Notes under the pieces: generated by a model
What the model saw: the letters and a program-made list of their open reading frames with translations, nothing else
What the model was told of the DNA's origin: nothing
Database searches by the model: none
Position numbers and translations under genes: made by a program
Shown here: positions 49,401 through 61,429 of the stretch, piece by piece
Layout: each line of letters opens with the position of its first letter
Numbering within the stretch: position 1 is the first letter of the stretch
NCBI RefSeq assembly: GCF_019925205.1
Contig: NC_083564.1
Location: 38,354,447-38,418,446 of the forward strand
Length of the DNA stretch: 64,000 bases
Origin: Metopolophium dirhodum
Lineage: Eukaryota; Arthropoda; Insecta; Hemiptera; Aphididae
Reading direction: 5' to 3'

Positions 49401-51597
49401 TTGGCTTCAACTAACCATACGTTTACCTAACTAACCTTCTTATTACTCATTAGGACCCTTTGAATAAAAAGATCCTGAGTTGCAGGTGGCCGAACTTAAG
49501 TGTTTGATTATCAAGTTGATCCTCTGATTGTTGACACCATGGATAGTCCACGCCTATGTTAAATACATTTGAGGCCGCGTTCCCGGAGGGGAAGGCAATT
49601 GAGGCTCCTTTATATTGATAGTCAATACTCGATATGAGTATACTTTATTTGGCCTCAATTGTTCCCCTCGAAGGACGAAGACCGCTGATAAGACCATTAT
49701 GTCCTATCCATATCTTTATTATCTATGATGGAGCCATACAAAGCTCACTCGTGTAAACTTGTTGCTGGTTGGGATGTCAGCGCACTATTTGTTTTCCATC
49801 TTTGACCCACGCGTAGCATACCAAATGTACGATTAAGAAAACACTAAAATGATTGTGCGTGGGTCGGAGAGAGAAATAAATGGTGCGCTAAAAATCTGAC
49901 ATCCTCTTAAGTGTTAAATATTTGCCTGCATGTATGCACTAAAAACATTCAAATATATGCACTGAAATATTCAAAAATATTAAAAATAATAAAATAATCA
50001 AAAAAATACTGAATGAAAACGTTTTTATTAAAATTTTTTTAAATTAATAAATAATAATTCAAATTGGTTTACAAAAAATATTCTTTATTTACACACTTGG
50101 TAGGTAGGTAACGGATGAACCGAAAATATAAAAACATTTTAAGAAAATAACCATAAATACGAAGAAATCATGAAAACATGCAATTATATTAACTAACCAG
50201 AAAAAAACGCATATTGGTAACGGTGTTGTAATAATAGGGATCTCCCCAAAAAAATACGTACTAATAGTTCAAACAAATCATAAAAGCCAACTGTAATAAA
50301 TATTAATTTATGAAAAAGTATATTGAAAAGCATTATTATTATAAATGAAACAAAACTATCAACTATGGACCGTGACATAATATAGGTATTTCTATATTTT
50401 TAGCTCCATAATTTCTGTTAAAATATTAGGAAAATGTATTAAGTACCGTAAAAGTGCTAAATTTGAGTTATTACTTAAAATATTATATTCATAACAAATT
50501 ATAATAGAAGGTTAGGTACTGTTATTCCACATACCTATATTATAGTTTAATTTATCTACAACATTCTAGTAGAGTCTGATAAAATTTGGTTCCACGACTT
50601 TGATCATACAAACTTTAAATACTAAACTATGGGTCTGAAATTTAGTTTATATAGATCTAAATAATCCAAAACATATAATGTTGCTTCAAAATATAAAAAT
50701 AAATTGTCTTGTATTGTAGTAGGTAGGTAACTATCAAAAAAAAAACTAAACAAAATCATACTTGAAATCTATGTATAATATACATATATTGTAATAAACG
50801 TTCAAATGTTTACTTAGTACATTATAAAAAATTAACTTAAGTTCATTATAATACATTATAACAGGTGTTCAAATAAACATTTCATACCACAAATTTTGTT
50901 AATTCACACAGTCTCTCTTCCATTTTAAATTTTTCTTCAAATTATCTACAAAACATAAATGTTTAGTAAATTGTATGACTTGATTAAGTATTTAATCATT
51001 TATCTAAAAGAGATGTGCCGGGTCGCCACATTACTATATCGAGGGGCCATGGTGCAAGTGTCGTCCATAAATATCATAACATATATTATATTAGTTACAA
51101 ACTCTTGAATTAAGAGTTATGTTTGAGAATTTAATTAATTTCCTAAAAGGAAATGCCTCAAGGTTGCCTTAGTAGATCGAGGGACCGTTGTTAAAGTGCC
51201 GTCCACCAATAAAGTACCTGGAAAAAAACGAAGAATTCAAATATAGAAGGTACTTATATCATATACTTTTATCAAAGTATGATTGTGTTAGTCACAGTCT
51301 TGTAAATGATATTGTCTTATGTTTTCCCAATCTAATTATACAAAATACTGAAAATTAATGAAATCACAAATATTAGTACAATAGAGAGACTGTGCATTGA
51401 TTTAAAAATTTGTCTTAAATTTACTTTTTGCATAGAGAATATGATGGTGGGCTGGGCTCTTAATATCAGAGTATGGGGGACAGGTCTGGGATTTCATATT
51501 ATCATTAATAGAGACTCGTTAATCGCTTTTATGTGCTTCAAATTGTTTACACGAGTGAGCTGGGTATGGCTCCATCATAGATAATATAGATATAACA
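46459..51597 (+). repeat. Segmental duplication, copy B
   Basis: This is the direct copy of 1-9,256. It keeps the empty sites for the 590-bp element (single ATTATG near 49,697) and for the solo LTR (near 50,958). Differences include replacement of the 1,542-2,536 segment by 47,958-48,177, a shorter G tract, an approximately 120-bp deletion at about 49,910, and about 300 bp of extra sequence at 51,209-51,507. Its right end is cut off by a satellite block at 51,598. Confidence 0.9.
49110..49375 (+). pseudogene. Non-LTR retrotransposon reverse transcriptase C-terminus, degenerate (copy B)
   Basis: The same relic as at 3,480-3,735, with RFRWFGHCMIRDSE and, in a shifted frame, GARRLKKRWIDRIPI then ERRGKKK. 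The downstream frame is slightly better kept here than in copy A. It is dead in both. Confidence 0.7.
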
Positions 51598-52765
51598 GTA
51601 CTTTGTTATAATGTGTGTTCCTACGATTTAATTTCTTCTACAATTTTTTTTTTTTGGTTCCAGAAATTGCATTTGCCTGCGGGCGCCAACAACTTCCTTC
51701 AATTTCTTTTTATGATTTTAACATTAGCCGAATTTTTTAAATATTGATAATCTGGTGCATTCCTACACTAACATTTTTTCCACATTTTTTTTTTGGTTTC
51801 CTAAAATGCATTTGCCTGCGGGCGCCAACACCTCCCTTCAATTTTTTTTTTATGATTTTAACATTAGCCGATTTTTTGAAATATTAATAACCTGGTGCCA
51901 TACGAATAATCCATCTTTAATGAACTAATTTTTTTTCTTTTTAAGATTCTGGGCATTTTAGTTTGTACTTTGTAATGTGTATTCCTACAGTAACATTTTT
52001 TCCACATTTTTTTTTGGTTTTCTAGAATGCATTTGCCTGCAGGCGCCAACACCCTCTTTCAATTTTTTTTTAGTTATGTGACTAGTTGCATTTTTTGTAT
52101 AGACTCGAACAATGATGACTTGGTGCTCTATGAATAAACCTTCTTGAATAAACTATATACTTCTATTAGTTTTTTCTGTTTAAGATTCTGGGCATTTTAG
52201 TTTGTACTTTGTAATCTGTGTTCCTACGATTTAATTTCTTCTACAATTTTTTTTTTTGGTTCTTGAAATTACATTTTCCTGCGGGCGCCAACACCTCCCT
52301 TCAATTTTTTTTTATGATTTTAACATTAGCCGATTTTTTAAATATTAATATCCTGGTGCCACACGAATAATCCATCTTTAATGAACTAATTTTTTTTCTT
52401 TTTAAGATTCTGGGCATTTTAGTTTGTACTTTGTAATGTATATTCCTACAGCAACATTTTTTCCACATTTTTTTTCGGTTTTCTAGAATGCATTTGCCTG
52501 CGGGCGCCAACACCCTCCTTCAATTTTTTTTTTAGTAATTTTACTCCAGTTGAATTTTTTGTATATACTTGAACATTGATATCGTAGTGCCCTATGAATA
52601 ATCCTTCGTTTATGAACTAAATATTTCTATTAGTTTTTTCTGTTTAAGATTCTGGGTATTTTAGTTTGTACTTTGTAATGTGTGTTCCTACGATTTAATT
52701 TCTTCTACAATTTTTTTTTTTGGTTCCTGAAATTGCATTTGTCTGCAGGCGCCAACACCTTAGTG
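51598..52765 (+). repeat. Diverged satellite block, about five monomers
   Basis: Box sequences ('gcctgcgggcgccaacaac', 'gcctgcaggcgccaacaccc' and others) recur at about 230-240 bp with many substitutions, in the same orientation as the main array. The left end interrupts the inverted-repeat arm of copy B at 51,597. The right end abuts a hAT element at 52,765. The minus-strand frame across B-like monomers (51,864-52,052 and 52,301-52,513) retains pieces such as LAPAGKCILEN and HYKVQTKMPRIL, also readable in the main array. Confidence 0.92.
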
Positions 52766-53283
52766 GAGATGGTCATTAATTAAACGTGAACGGTATGGAT
52801 TTTTAATTTTTTCATATGAGAAAAGGCATGTTCACACACGTAAGTGGATCCAAACATACTGAAGTATTTTGCAGCTATATTTTTAATTTTTGAAAATGAT
52901 GGCGGAAGTTCAACGAAAAAAAGTAAAGCAAATGCTTTGAATGAGTCTTTTAAGATATCTTGTGATTGCAAATCTATTATTTCCATTTGAAGCTCAACAT
53001 CAACATCTTCATTATCAATATTAAATGGATTGGCGAGTCGTTGAAAAACGCAACGTTTTACTTTACTGAACAGAATAGAAAATTAATATTATAATCCAAA
53101 TACACTCGTCGTATCTACTCTAGGTATCTTATCGGCAACTGTCAAGGTATATCTACCATTATAAAATATGACTGGTAGAAACGTTCAATTATATATTTTA
53201 TACAATATGATTTTTTTGATTTAATATTCGATTAAATGTCGTTGTTGTAGAATTTAAAGCGGGCCGCCGGTTGCCGACCACTG
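52766..53283 (-). mobile_element. hAT element, internally deleted and truncated
   Basis: The minus strand starts CAGTGGTCGGCAACCGGCGG at 53,283, a typical hAT terminal repeat, with 'gtatagtg' outside it. After about 200 bp it goes straight into the transposase C-terminus. The other end is missing, because the element stops at the satellite junction near 52,765. It is non-autonomous and probably immobile. Confidence 0.8.
52780..53067 (-). pseudogene. hAT transposase C-terminal dimerisation domain
   Basis: About 95 codons are open on the minus strand. They start VFQRLANPFNID, pass through LQMEIIDLQSQDILKDSF and ALLFFVELPPSFSKIKNIAA, and end with MFGSTYVCEHAFSHMKKLK before diverging to a stop at 52,780. 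The FGSTYVCE-FS-MK signature is the conserved hAT dimerisation block, closest in style to the ZBED/GTF2IRD2-like group. The DNA-binding zinc finger and catalytic D-D-E regions are absent. The family cuts and pastes DNA in the nucleus; this fragment cannot. Confidence 0.85.
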
Positions 53284-53289
53284 GTATAG

Positions 53290-53960
53290 TGTGTACTGAA
53301 AGAATTCAGATTTGTTTGTTTAATTAATATAGTATTAAAACAATTTTGTTAATTTAACACAAGAAATCGATAATATTCTTAATATTTTTTAAAAAAAATA
53401 ACTTAAATTATAAACTTGCTGTATATTTTATTATGATTGCTTCTAACAGTAATTCAAGAAAGATAATGTGTTTATTGGTGCAAATGTATGTTTTCTTGCC
53501 AATTATAAAAATATTGAGTGCTGAGTGGGTATAATATTACATATAAATAATAATGTTTATTTTAGTAACAGTAAAAAACTGTATGAGGGATACATTTTCA
53601 ATTCAGAATTAAATTAAAAGTGTAAAATTAAATGTTATACCCAAAATACCTATTATAAGATATAACAACTAATAGTTATTAGGTTAAGTTGCGTTCGGTT
53701 GTATACGACTTAAGTAATTATTATATTAATTTATAACTTTTTATTTTTAAGTTAGTATTGCTAACCTGTGGTTATAATTTATAAGCGGTAGTTATGTTTT
53801 TAGATATTTTAAATTAAGATTTTTATATTTGTATTTTAGAAACACTGGTATTTAATTTTTAAATAACCTAGGAATATTTAAAACATAATATTATTATATT
53901 ATTCATATTATTATAATACAATATTTAAATATAATATATTATGAACCTACTGCCCTACTA
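53290..53960. other. AT-rich DNA, no gene seen
   Basis: Nothing supportable on either strand apart from short repeats. Confidence 0.5.
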
Positions 53961-53964
53961 TTTC

Positions 53965-54365
53965 TAGACGTTTACATGACAATAGTAAAATTCTATTAAA
54001 CCTACTAGGTACGTAAACAACATTTATTAATATGACAAATATTTAAAATTTCAAAAAAGGGGGACCCTCGCGTTAATACCCCTCACTTTGTTTTTGGGAT
54101 AGCGCTGGGAGTTATTGTGCACAAACGTCGGGACCTGGTGCACATTTCTGCACAAACGATGCACAAACGTTTGGCACCTTAAAAATTTCAATTTTCCAAA
54201 AAGAGGGTGTCTCGTTTCAATGGCCCTCCCCACTTTATTTTTTGGATAGCGCTGGGAGTTTTTGTGCACAAACGTCGGGACCTGGTGCACATTTCTGCAC
54301 AAATGATGCACAAACGTTTGGCGTGGACAGAAGTTCAAATTTCGAAAGTGGGGGGGGGGCATTGA
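53965..54365 (-). repeat. Inverted copy of the 150-bp minisatellite and its flank
   Basis: It is the reverse complement of about 35,690-36,385, with two units instead of four and shared flanking sequence ('catttattaatatgac' and 'ccctcactttg'). It continues to about 54,470 with sequence ending 'atagtatagatatagat', which looks like a transposon tail. The minisatellite therefore travels with a mobile element. Confidence 0.85.
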
Positions 54366-54479
54366 AATGGACCTAAAGAATTTTCGAAATCGATTTAGTA
54401 GTTCTAGAGATTACCCCCAACAACGGTAACTCCTCTTTATAAAATAGTATAGATATAGATAATATATATATTGACAAAA

Positions 54480-57400
54480 AATAATAATAAAAATCAACAA
54501 ACATGCCCGATTAACCAATAGCAATAAATATATTATAATACACTATTATTATTTTAATCTGCAACAATAAATTAAATTTTTATTTATTATTTAGTTTATT
54601 TTTTTCTGGACAGATGTCACCACTGTTGTATTTTTTACATCCAGATTTTCTACTTTTCTGGTGGATTTTCCGAAAATTTTCTTTCATAAGAACCTTTTCT
54701 GTGATATACTTTTTCGTATTTTTTTTTAGTAAAATATGTTCTTGACACTTTTGTTTTGGAACTTTATCAACGCTTATCTAAAAGTTGGTAGGTAATTAAT
54801 TTTACTTGATTTTAGCTATGAACAATCTACCAATTTAACGGTGTTCAATATTTCAAAAAAGTCATAAATAGTAAATACCAATGTCCTATTCAATAGAAAA
54901 TTAAACTTGTCATTAAAAAACGGTTTATTACATAAACATTTAACAAATAATAATAATTAAAATAATAACAATAAAAATTTACTTAAAAGATTACTTTTAG
55001 TACTTAATTCAAATATTATTACTTACCTGTGTCATTATCTGGTTCCATAAAAATTGATTTTTCTATAGACATTAACATAAATGTCACTAGATAATCGTTA
55101 GTCATTGAGTTTCTCAATCAAATTTTTTTTTAGATATTTTAGAGTAGAAAATCTACGATTATCCTTGTATCATGATAATTTAAACTAATTGAATTCATTA
55201 CAAAATTATCGAATTCCATATAGATTAACGGTCAACTGGCAACTTTTTGTATACAAGCAATCCATGATACAGCTGGGCCACTTCACCCCTGTGGTAAGGT
55301 TAAACCTAAATTGTGATATACCTACCGAAGTACCGAATAAGTAATAATTAAAAGCCATATTTATATAATCATATACCTATAGGCATCTACTGTTGCACGC
55401 TTACAGCACCTGTTGAATGTTGAACTGGCTAGACTTTGGGCGACTGGCTGTCTAGAGTAGGTAAGAATGGTCAGTGGCGTACACAAAATGGGGTTTTTGT
55501 GCAATAAATCCCCCTGGTTTTTTTCACTCTATTAAAAATAAAAATGATAAATGTTTAATATGGTTAATATTAATAATTCATTATAAATAAAATTTTTTTA
55601 TTGATAGCTCAGATAGATGTATTTTTTGTCTTAAAATTGAATCAAAAACCAAACCAAACGTCTACAGTTTTTCGTATTCACGCACGACTACTATCAGACG
55701 TTAGTTTTCACTGTCGTCAAACGATAATAATATAGTTGGGTACATACCTCAATACCTGTGTACGGTGTAACGCTGTATACCGTCGTCCGTCTCCGCGGCA
55801 ATTATTCGCCAATGTTGCCATGCGAGTTATGCACGGTACCTAATGTATAAAATATACTGGAAATCTGGACAAGTTTTCGGCTGGACCAGTGACGCAACGA
55901 CTGGTCTGGACGCATTCTACTAGGATGGAGGAAGTTGTCCAATCTTATCTTCTAAGACCGTGGTTCAAAAGCGAATGCCAAATGACAACGCATTTTATTG
56001 GCCCTCCATGGATGTATATATTTTATAGATCCATATACAATTATTAAGCTATTGGAATATTGGATTTAGACAGTTATAAATGTATAGTATGATGTTTAGA
56101 TTGTTCAGAATATTATATTAAGTATATACCTAATAGTATAAAGAAAATAACTAACAACTATTTTTGAACGGACAGAAGTAAAAAAAAAAACAACCGATCC
56201 CAATGCGGCAATACTTTCCGAATGCACAGTAAAAACATTTTTGTACCTATACATAATTAGGTAGGACGTAGGTCGTACCTAATGATTTTTATTTCTTAAA
56301 TTTTTTTAATTCCTTGAATAGTCATTCATAAATCAACAAGCCAGAATATTTAAAAGGACTATAGTGTTTTAAAAGATAATAATTTTAATTTTTGATACCT
56401 GTTCATTACCAATAATAGTTATGTTTTAAGGTTCGTATAACTTGATAAAATAAAAATAATATATAATATCTATGAATTATGTTATTAGGTAGGTGTACTC
56501 ATTTGAGGTGCGCCTGCAGTTTATTTGATAATTATAAAGATTATGAATCTCGCATTTCATTTTACTCATCAATCATCTTATAATAATATCAAATAATATC
56601 AAATACACAACACGTTTACTCATAGACATATCTATAAGTCTGTAGATATTGTCTAATGAACAGTGGACTACATATACGAATATTACAGTAAATAGTAAAC
56701 CTTAGTAAGTAGTCTAATCTATATAGGTTTGACTGTAGTCTGGTTTAGTAGTTCCTATAACCTTTCATGTGCGTGACCGTAACATTTTAAATACGTTTTA
56801 TCACATTAAAAAAAATCACAATAATATTTGAAAACATAATTATCATATTTTACTAACGTCTAACACTAAATTCTAGTATAAATAATAAAAAATAGAAATT
56901 ACGAGTAGGTAGGTAATAATAAAAATTTTTTTCCTCCATCTTTTTTTTATTTAATTAGTTTAGGAAAATATATTTTTTGAATATTCACATATATCATGAT
57001 GAAATAACATGTGAATCATGCAGTGTATCGCGACCCACTATAAAAACCTTCACGACCCTAATTTGGGTCATGACTTAAGTACCTGTGGTTGGGTACCACC
57101 GCGCTGGCGCTATAGGGTTTAGTTTATAAGCGTGAAGTGTCTCATTATAATAATTCTTACTATAACCAAAAACATTTTTAGTCCACATTAGTTTGTTAGA
57201 TAGGTAGGTACCTATAATATTTACAAGTGTGTTGTCGAATAAATTAAATCTATTAAGTACCTATTTTTAATTCTGAGGTGTAACACAAATCATATAGGTA
57301 GATATAACTAACTAGGTATTAGGCGCTTATAAATATTGTGTTTTTTATAGCTAGTAATTTTCGAGTAAGGGTATTCTAAATAGATTACTATTTAACATAC

Positions 57401-57490
57401 ACGTATTGCTCTAACAGTTCCATAATGGCATAATCCATTCACAGGATATTTCCAACTCAATGTATCATAATATTATAGTGTTATAGTCCT
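54480..57490. other. AT-rich DNA with a few possible transposon ends, no gene seen
   Basis: 'cagtggcgtacacaaaatgg' at 55,472 resembles a DNA-transposon end without a partner. 55,760-55,960 is locally GC-richer and contains 'aatgtataaaatatactgg', similar to the TATA-like string of the 43-46-kb modules. No coding frame could be supported. Confidence 0.4.
57221..57296 (+). repeat. 76-bp direct repeat, copy 1 (partner 58,623-58,698)
   Basis: It is identical over about 76 bp, starting 'ttacaagtgtgttgtcgaat' and ending 'cacaaatcatata'. One copy is outside and one inside the hAT relic, so a short segment was copied 1.4 kb, possibly by break repair. Confidence 0.9.
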
Positions 57491-57491
57491 G

Positions 57492-58883
57492 CAGTGGTTC
57501 TCAAACTGTGCTCCGCGAAACCTTAGGGCTCCGTGGCTCCCTGGGCATATCTGTGTTAATTAAATTCTAATTATTAAATTATTTTTATATTTCTTAGTTA
57601 CATTTTGTACAAATGCACTTGATGAGGCAGTGAAGATTATACATTTTGTAAAACCTCGATCATTGCAGAGCATAATAAGACTGTTCACAATTTTGTGGGT
57701 AGACATGGGAAATTGGGAAGTATGCACAAATCACTACTTTACCATACCGAAGTAAGATGACTTTCTCGGGGAAAAAACACTTGTACGCTTACTTGAATTG
57801 CGCAATGAATTGTTGTACGTTTTTTTCACCGATCACCCATTTAATTTACAGCTTAAACTTATACTGATAAAATTTGGTTATTTCGACTTAGTTACTATTG
57901 GCTGATATTTTCACAAAATTAAATGAAGTGAACTTATCAATACAACGTAAAATGACCACAGTTTTCATAGCAAATGACAAAATCTGAGCTTTAAAAATAA
58001 ATTTAATTTTGGGCTATGTGTTTTCTCATCATAAAATTAATAGTTTTCCTTTGTTAAAGAAATATTTAAAATCGATTGTAATATTGAAGAATTCGATGAA
58101 ATATATGGCAAAATCAAACAACATTTAAATGAAATACTGAATTTATCCAACGATATAATTGGGTTAAAAATTCGTTTTTAATCAACGATAAGCCCGACAA
58201 TTTATCTATAACGGAGTGTGAAGAATTTATAGAAATGACCACCGATTCATCTTTAAAAAATTTATTTGATAAAATATCATTAACAGATTTCTGGTGCAGT
58301 AGCAGTATTACTAACGAATATTAATTTCAGGCTAAAAAATCTACCTTAGCACATCTTCCTTTCGTAACAATATATATGTGTGAAACCATATGCATTCATC
58401 ATATGCATCAACGAAAACCAAATATCGCAATAAATTAAATGCTGAAACATGCGCATTCAATTTTCGTCTATCAAGCCAAATATTAAAATACTGGTCAATA
58501 AGAAAAGCCAACATCATGGATTACTAATCAAATCACTATAATATGTAGATATTAAAATTTATAAATTACTTAACTATTATGTTCTTTTTTTCCTATTAAA
58601 TTAATTAAATAATTTGTATATATTACAAGTGTGTTGTCGAATAAATTAAATCTATTAAGTACCTATTTTTAATTCTGAGGTGTAACACAAATCATATAAT
58701 TAATAATTTGTATATTATATTCGTATTTTACAGAAAAAAAAATAAAAAGCAAATCATTTACAATTTACATCATTTTTTTATGAATCATTGTTGTCTCAAA
58801 TAAACATTTTTGATTTTTGAGGCTCCGTAATTTTTTTTAGGAATATGAAGGCTCCGTGATTAAAAAAGTTTGAGAACCAAAAG
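57492..58883 (+). mobile_element. hAT element, dead copy
   Basis: The left end CAGTGGTTCTCAAACTGTGC (from 57,492) and the right end, where the minus strand reads GGTTCTCAAAC (to about 58,880), are the imperfect terminal repeats of this hAT group. GGCTCCGTG motifs follow inside both ends. Between them lies a decayed transposase. The last bases of the right end are mutated and I found no convincing 8-bp target duplication. A 76-bp copied segment sits at 58,623-58,698. Confidence 0.85.
57750..58535 (+). pseudogene. hAT transposase relic (ZBED5/SCAND3-like group)
   Basis: Frames in sequence give VR-stop-LSRGK (the family's WLSRGK with Trp changed to TGA at 57,758), LVRLLELRNELLYVFFTDH, KLNEVNLSIQRKMTTVFIAN, FDEIYGKIKQHLNEI, DNLSITECEEFIEMTTDSSL, LTDFWCSS, LPFVTIYMCE and TKYRNKLNAE. 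This is the family's order from the catalytic core to the C-terminal dimerisation region. Many frameshifts and stops are spread along it, and the N-terminal BED finger is missing. It is much older than the Helitron and LTR insertions. Confidence 0.88.
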
Positions 58884-58899
58884 AGTTGTTTTTTCTCTT

Positions 58900-60770
58900 T
58901 ATCTTATTTCACAAAAATTTACTATAAATAATGAACTTTTTGCCAACAATTTTTTTTTTTTGTTTTTTTTTTGAGCATTTTAAATTACCGAATTAATTAT
59001 TAAGTATATAAAAAGGTAGTTATAAGAAAATAATATTTAGCTCTTGTAAATTTGGTATTTCAGTTAAAAGTATTAAAGCATATTATAATAAAATCTAGAG
59101 GACCATAGTTAATAACTGAGTGAACCAAAATTGATCATTTTACTGTCCAAATGTTCAGAAAAAAAAGCTTTACCCGAATCCATAAAAAAATATGGTGGTT
59201 ACCATTTGAAAAAATAAAGTCCATTTTATTATTGGTACAACTGCGTGTTTAAAAATTGCCTGTTAAAAATAGAGAATCACGTCTTTTTTTGATTTAACGA
59301 AATTCCATATCATCGAGTGATATAATATAATTGTTAAAAAAAAGCCGCGTACAATGACATAAGATACTTCCCTGTATATTTTTTGTATAGTAAAAAATTA
59401 TGCAATAATATAAAGTCGTTAATATGTAACGATAAAATAATTTTGAAGTTAAAGTTGAAAGGGGGCCCACTAAGTGTATGGTGTCCCGGGGCCCAATTGA
59501 TCCTTAATCCGGGCTTGCACACCACGTGAGGTCCGCGATCTACTACAGGTAAATAAGCCTACCTGATAATATACCTACTGCTCGCATAATCACAAGCGAA
59601 TCTCACGGACAACGCGAGACTCGGGATTGCTATAAATTAAAATATAGGTAATATAATTTACACTTAAAAAGACATTGCTTCCACAGCGTGTTACACCCAA
59701 AAGGAGTTTAACAATCATAATTTTTTTCCGGGCAATTCTGCTAGTAAATAATATAAACACCACCTATCTAAATAATTGTTAAAATTATATTTAAATATAA
59801 TATTAAAATATATTAAGTACCCATCTAATAGGTAAAAATTAATAATATTAAAAATAAATTTAATGAGTAGTATCCCTAACCTGGCTGATTGTCAAGTTGT
59901 ATGACCTTCGGATTTTCTTCCTGTCATTATGGCTTGAATACGAGTATTTTATACACTCATGTTGATTGTATCGTGTCTTCCGGTGCACATATTATGACAG
60001 GTGGTTAAGGGGACATAAATATCATCAATAAATAATAAATGTCATAATCTGTTTGTTCAGTCCCTCAAATGAAAAATACAATTTCTGGTTTATTCATTGA
60101 CAACCTTGCTGTTTGTGTGTGTTATTTAAATATTTAATTCTTGTTCAACTTATTAGAATGAATACAATAAAGGCCATTATAGGTATATACATATAGTTTT
60201 TACATTTTGCCTTTGAAAAAATGTAGATAATTTATACAAAGTAAATAACCAATAACCATTTATAAGTTATTACCATGTTTATAACATATTATTGGTTTAT
60301 TATAATCTTTTAATATCCCTAAATTTAAATTATACTCTTGTACCAACATCAGTAATTTTTATATGTAAAAAAAAACATGTTATCAATTTTAAAAACTGTA
60401 GTATACAAAAAATAATATATCACCTCCAATACTTAACTTCGAGTTCCAAGTAAGTAATTTTTACTTTATAAAAATAACTTAAATGTTTTATTCTCAACCA
60501 GTTATGGATTTCAAATTGTCATGAGGAATTTGCTTGTATAATTTACTAAGTTACCTATTGTAAAAATAATACAATTACCTATTATAGGATATTTTAGGGG
60601 AGTGGGGTAAGATTATAATATGGTCTTTTAACAATTATATTTACTATTCTGTATCCACAGCGATCGCAAAAAGGTAAAAGATAAGATTATTGATTACCTA
60701 TATATAGAGTACCACATGAAGATCTAATAAATAAAATAACTTTTATTCTAGTCAATATTTTTAAAACATT
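58900..60770. other. AT-rich DNA with minor repeat remnants, no gene seen
   Basis: 59,460-59,520 has a GC-rich string with 'gggcccactaagtg' and 'cggggcccaattgatcc', reminiscent of transposon subterminal sequence. The overlapping 63-codon minus-strand frame is not convincing. Nothing else is supportable. Confidence 0.4.
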
Positions 60771-60776
60771 TACAGA

Positions 60777-60945
60777 CAGGGGTGGACTTACCAATTTTCC
60801 ACCCCTAGCGCCCCGTACATTGGCGTGCTCCAACGGGGGTGTAATGTTCCATGAAATAAAACAAAACTATAACAATTGTATTTAGGTAAATAATATTGCG
60901 CCCTAGGCATGTGCCTTGATGGCCTATGGGTAAATCCAAAAATTA
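60777..60945 (+). mobile_element. Small hAT-like element
   Basis: It starts CAGGGGTGGACTTACC and contains 'gcgccccgtacattgg' and 'gcgccctaggcatgtgcc'. It ends near 'ggcctatgggtaaatcc', an imperfect inverted match to the start. It has no coding capacity. Confidence 0.45.
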
Positions 60946-60949
60946 TATT

Positions 60950-61420
60950 TCTATAAATATCAATAAAATTTTATTTGTTGGGTAAAAAAGCGTGATAATT
61001 TAATATAAGGCTCCTGATATATCGTTCTAATAGCAGTTGAAAAATATTAAAAATACATAGGCACAATTTTTTTGTTATAAGCATTTAAAGTTCAAATTTT
61101 GACAAAATTTATCAAATTTATAATTTAATAATAATTATTTTGTAGTTAAAAATTTATAAAATGTTCAACTTTTATAGCTAAGGATTTAAAATTGAAAACA
61201 AGGCTCCACGTAAATAGGTTATATATAAATTACTTTATTCACAATAATATCATCAAATATACTTGGCAATATCATAGGCTGACTGACCGTTTTCGCTCAG
61301 AATTGTTTTTCTTATACAATGATATGATATCATTGAATTCAAATTTAACACCATCCATTACAGTGACCCACTGTACAGCAGAGGAGCGACATCCACTTAC
61401 CCACCTTTTTTTAATAGTGA
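60950..61420 (-). repeat. Dispersed 'gattctgagc' repeat family, inverted copy
   Basis: 60,950-61,310 is the reverse complement of 37,715-38,075, and 61,310-61,420 is the reverse complement of the start of the 42,274 repeat. The two pieces, separate elsewhere in the window, are contiguous here. They therefore belong to one element. The 80-codon plus-strand frame at 61,192-61,434 lies inside it and is not a gene. Confidence 0.85.
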
Positions 61421-61429
61421 TATTAAAAT

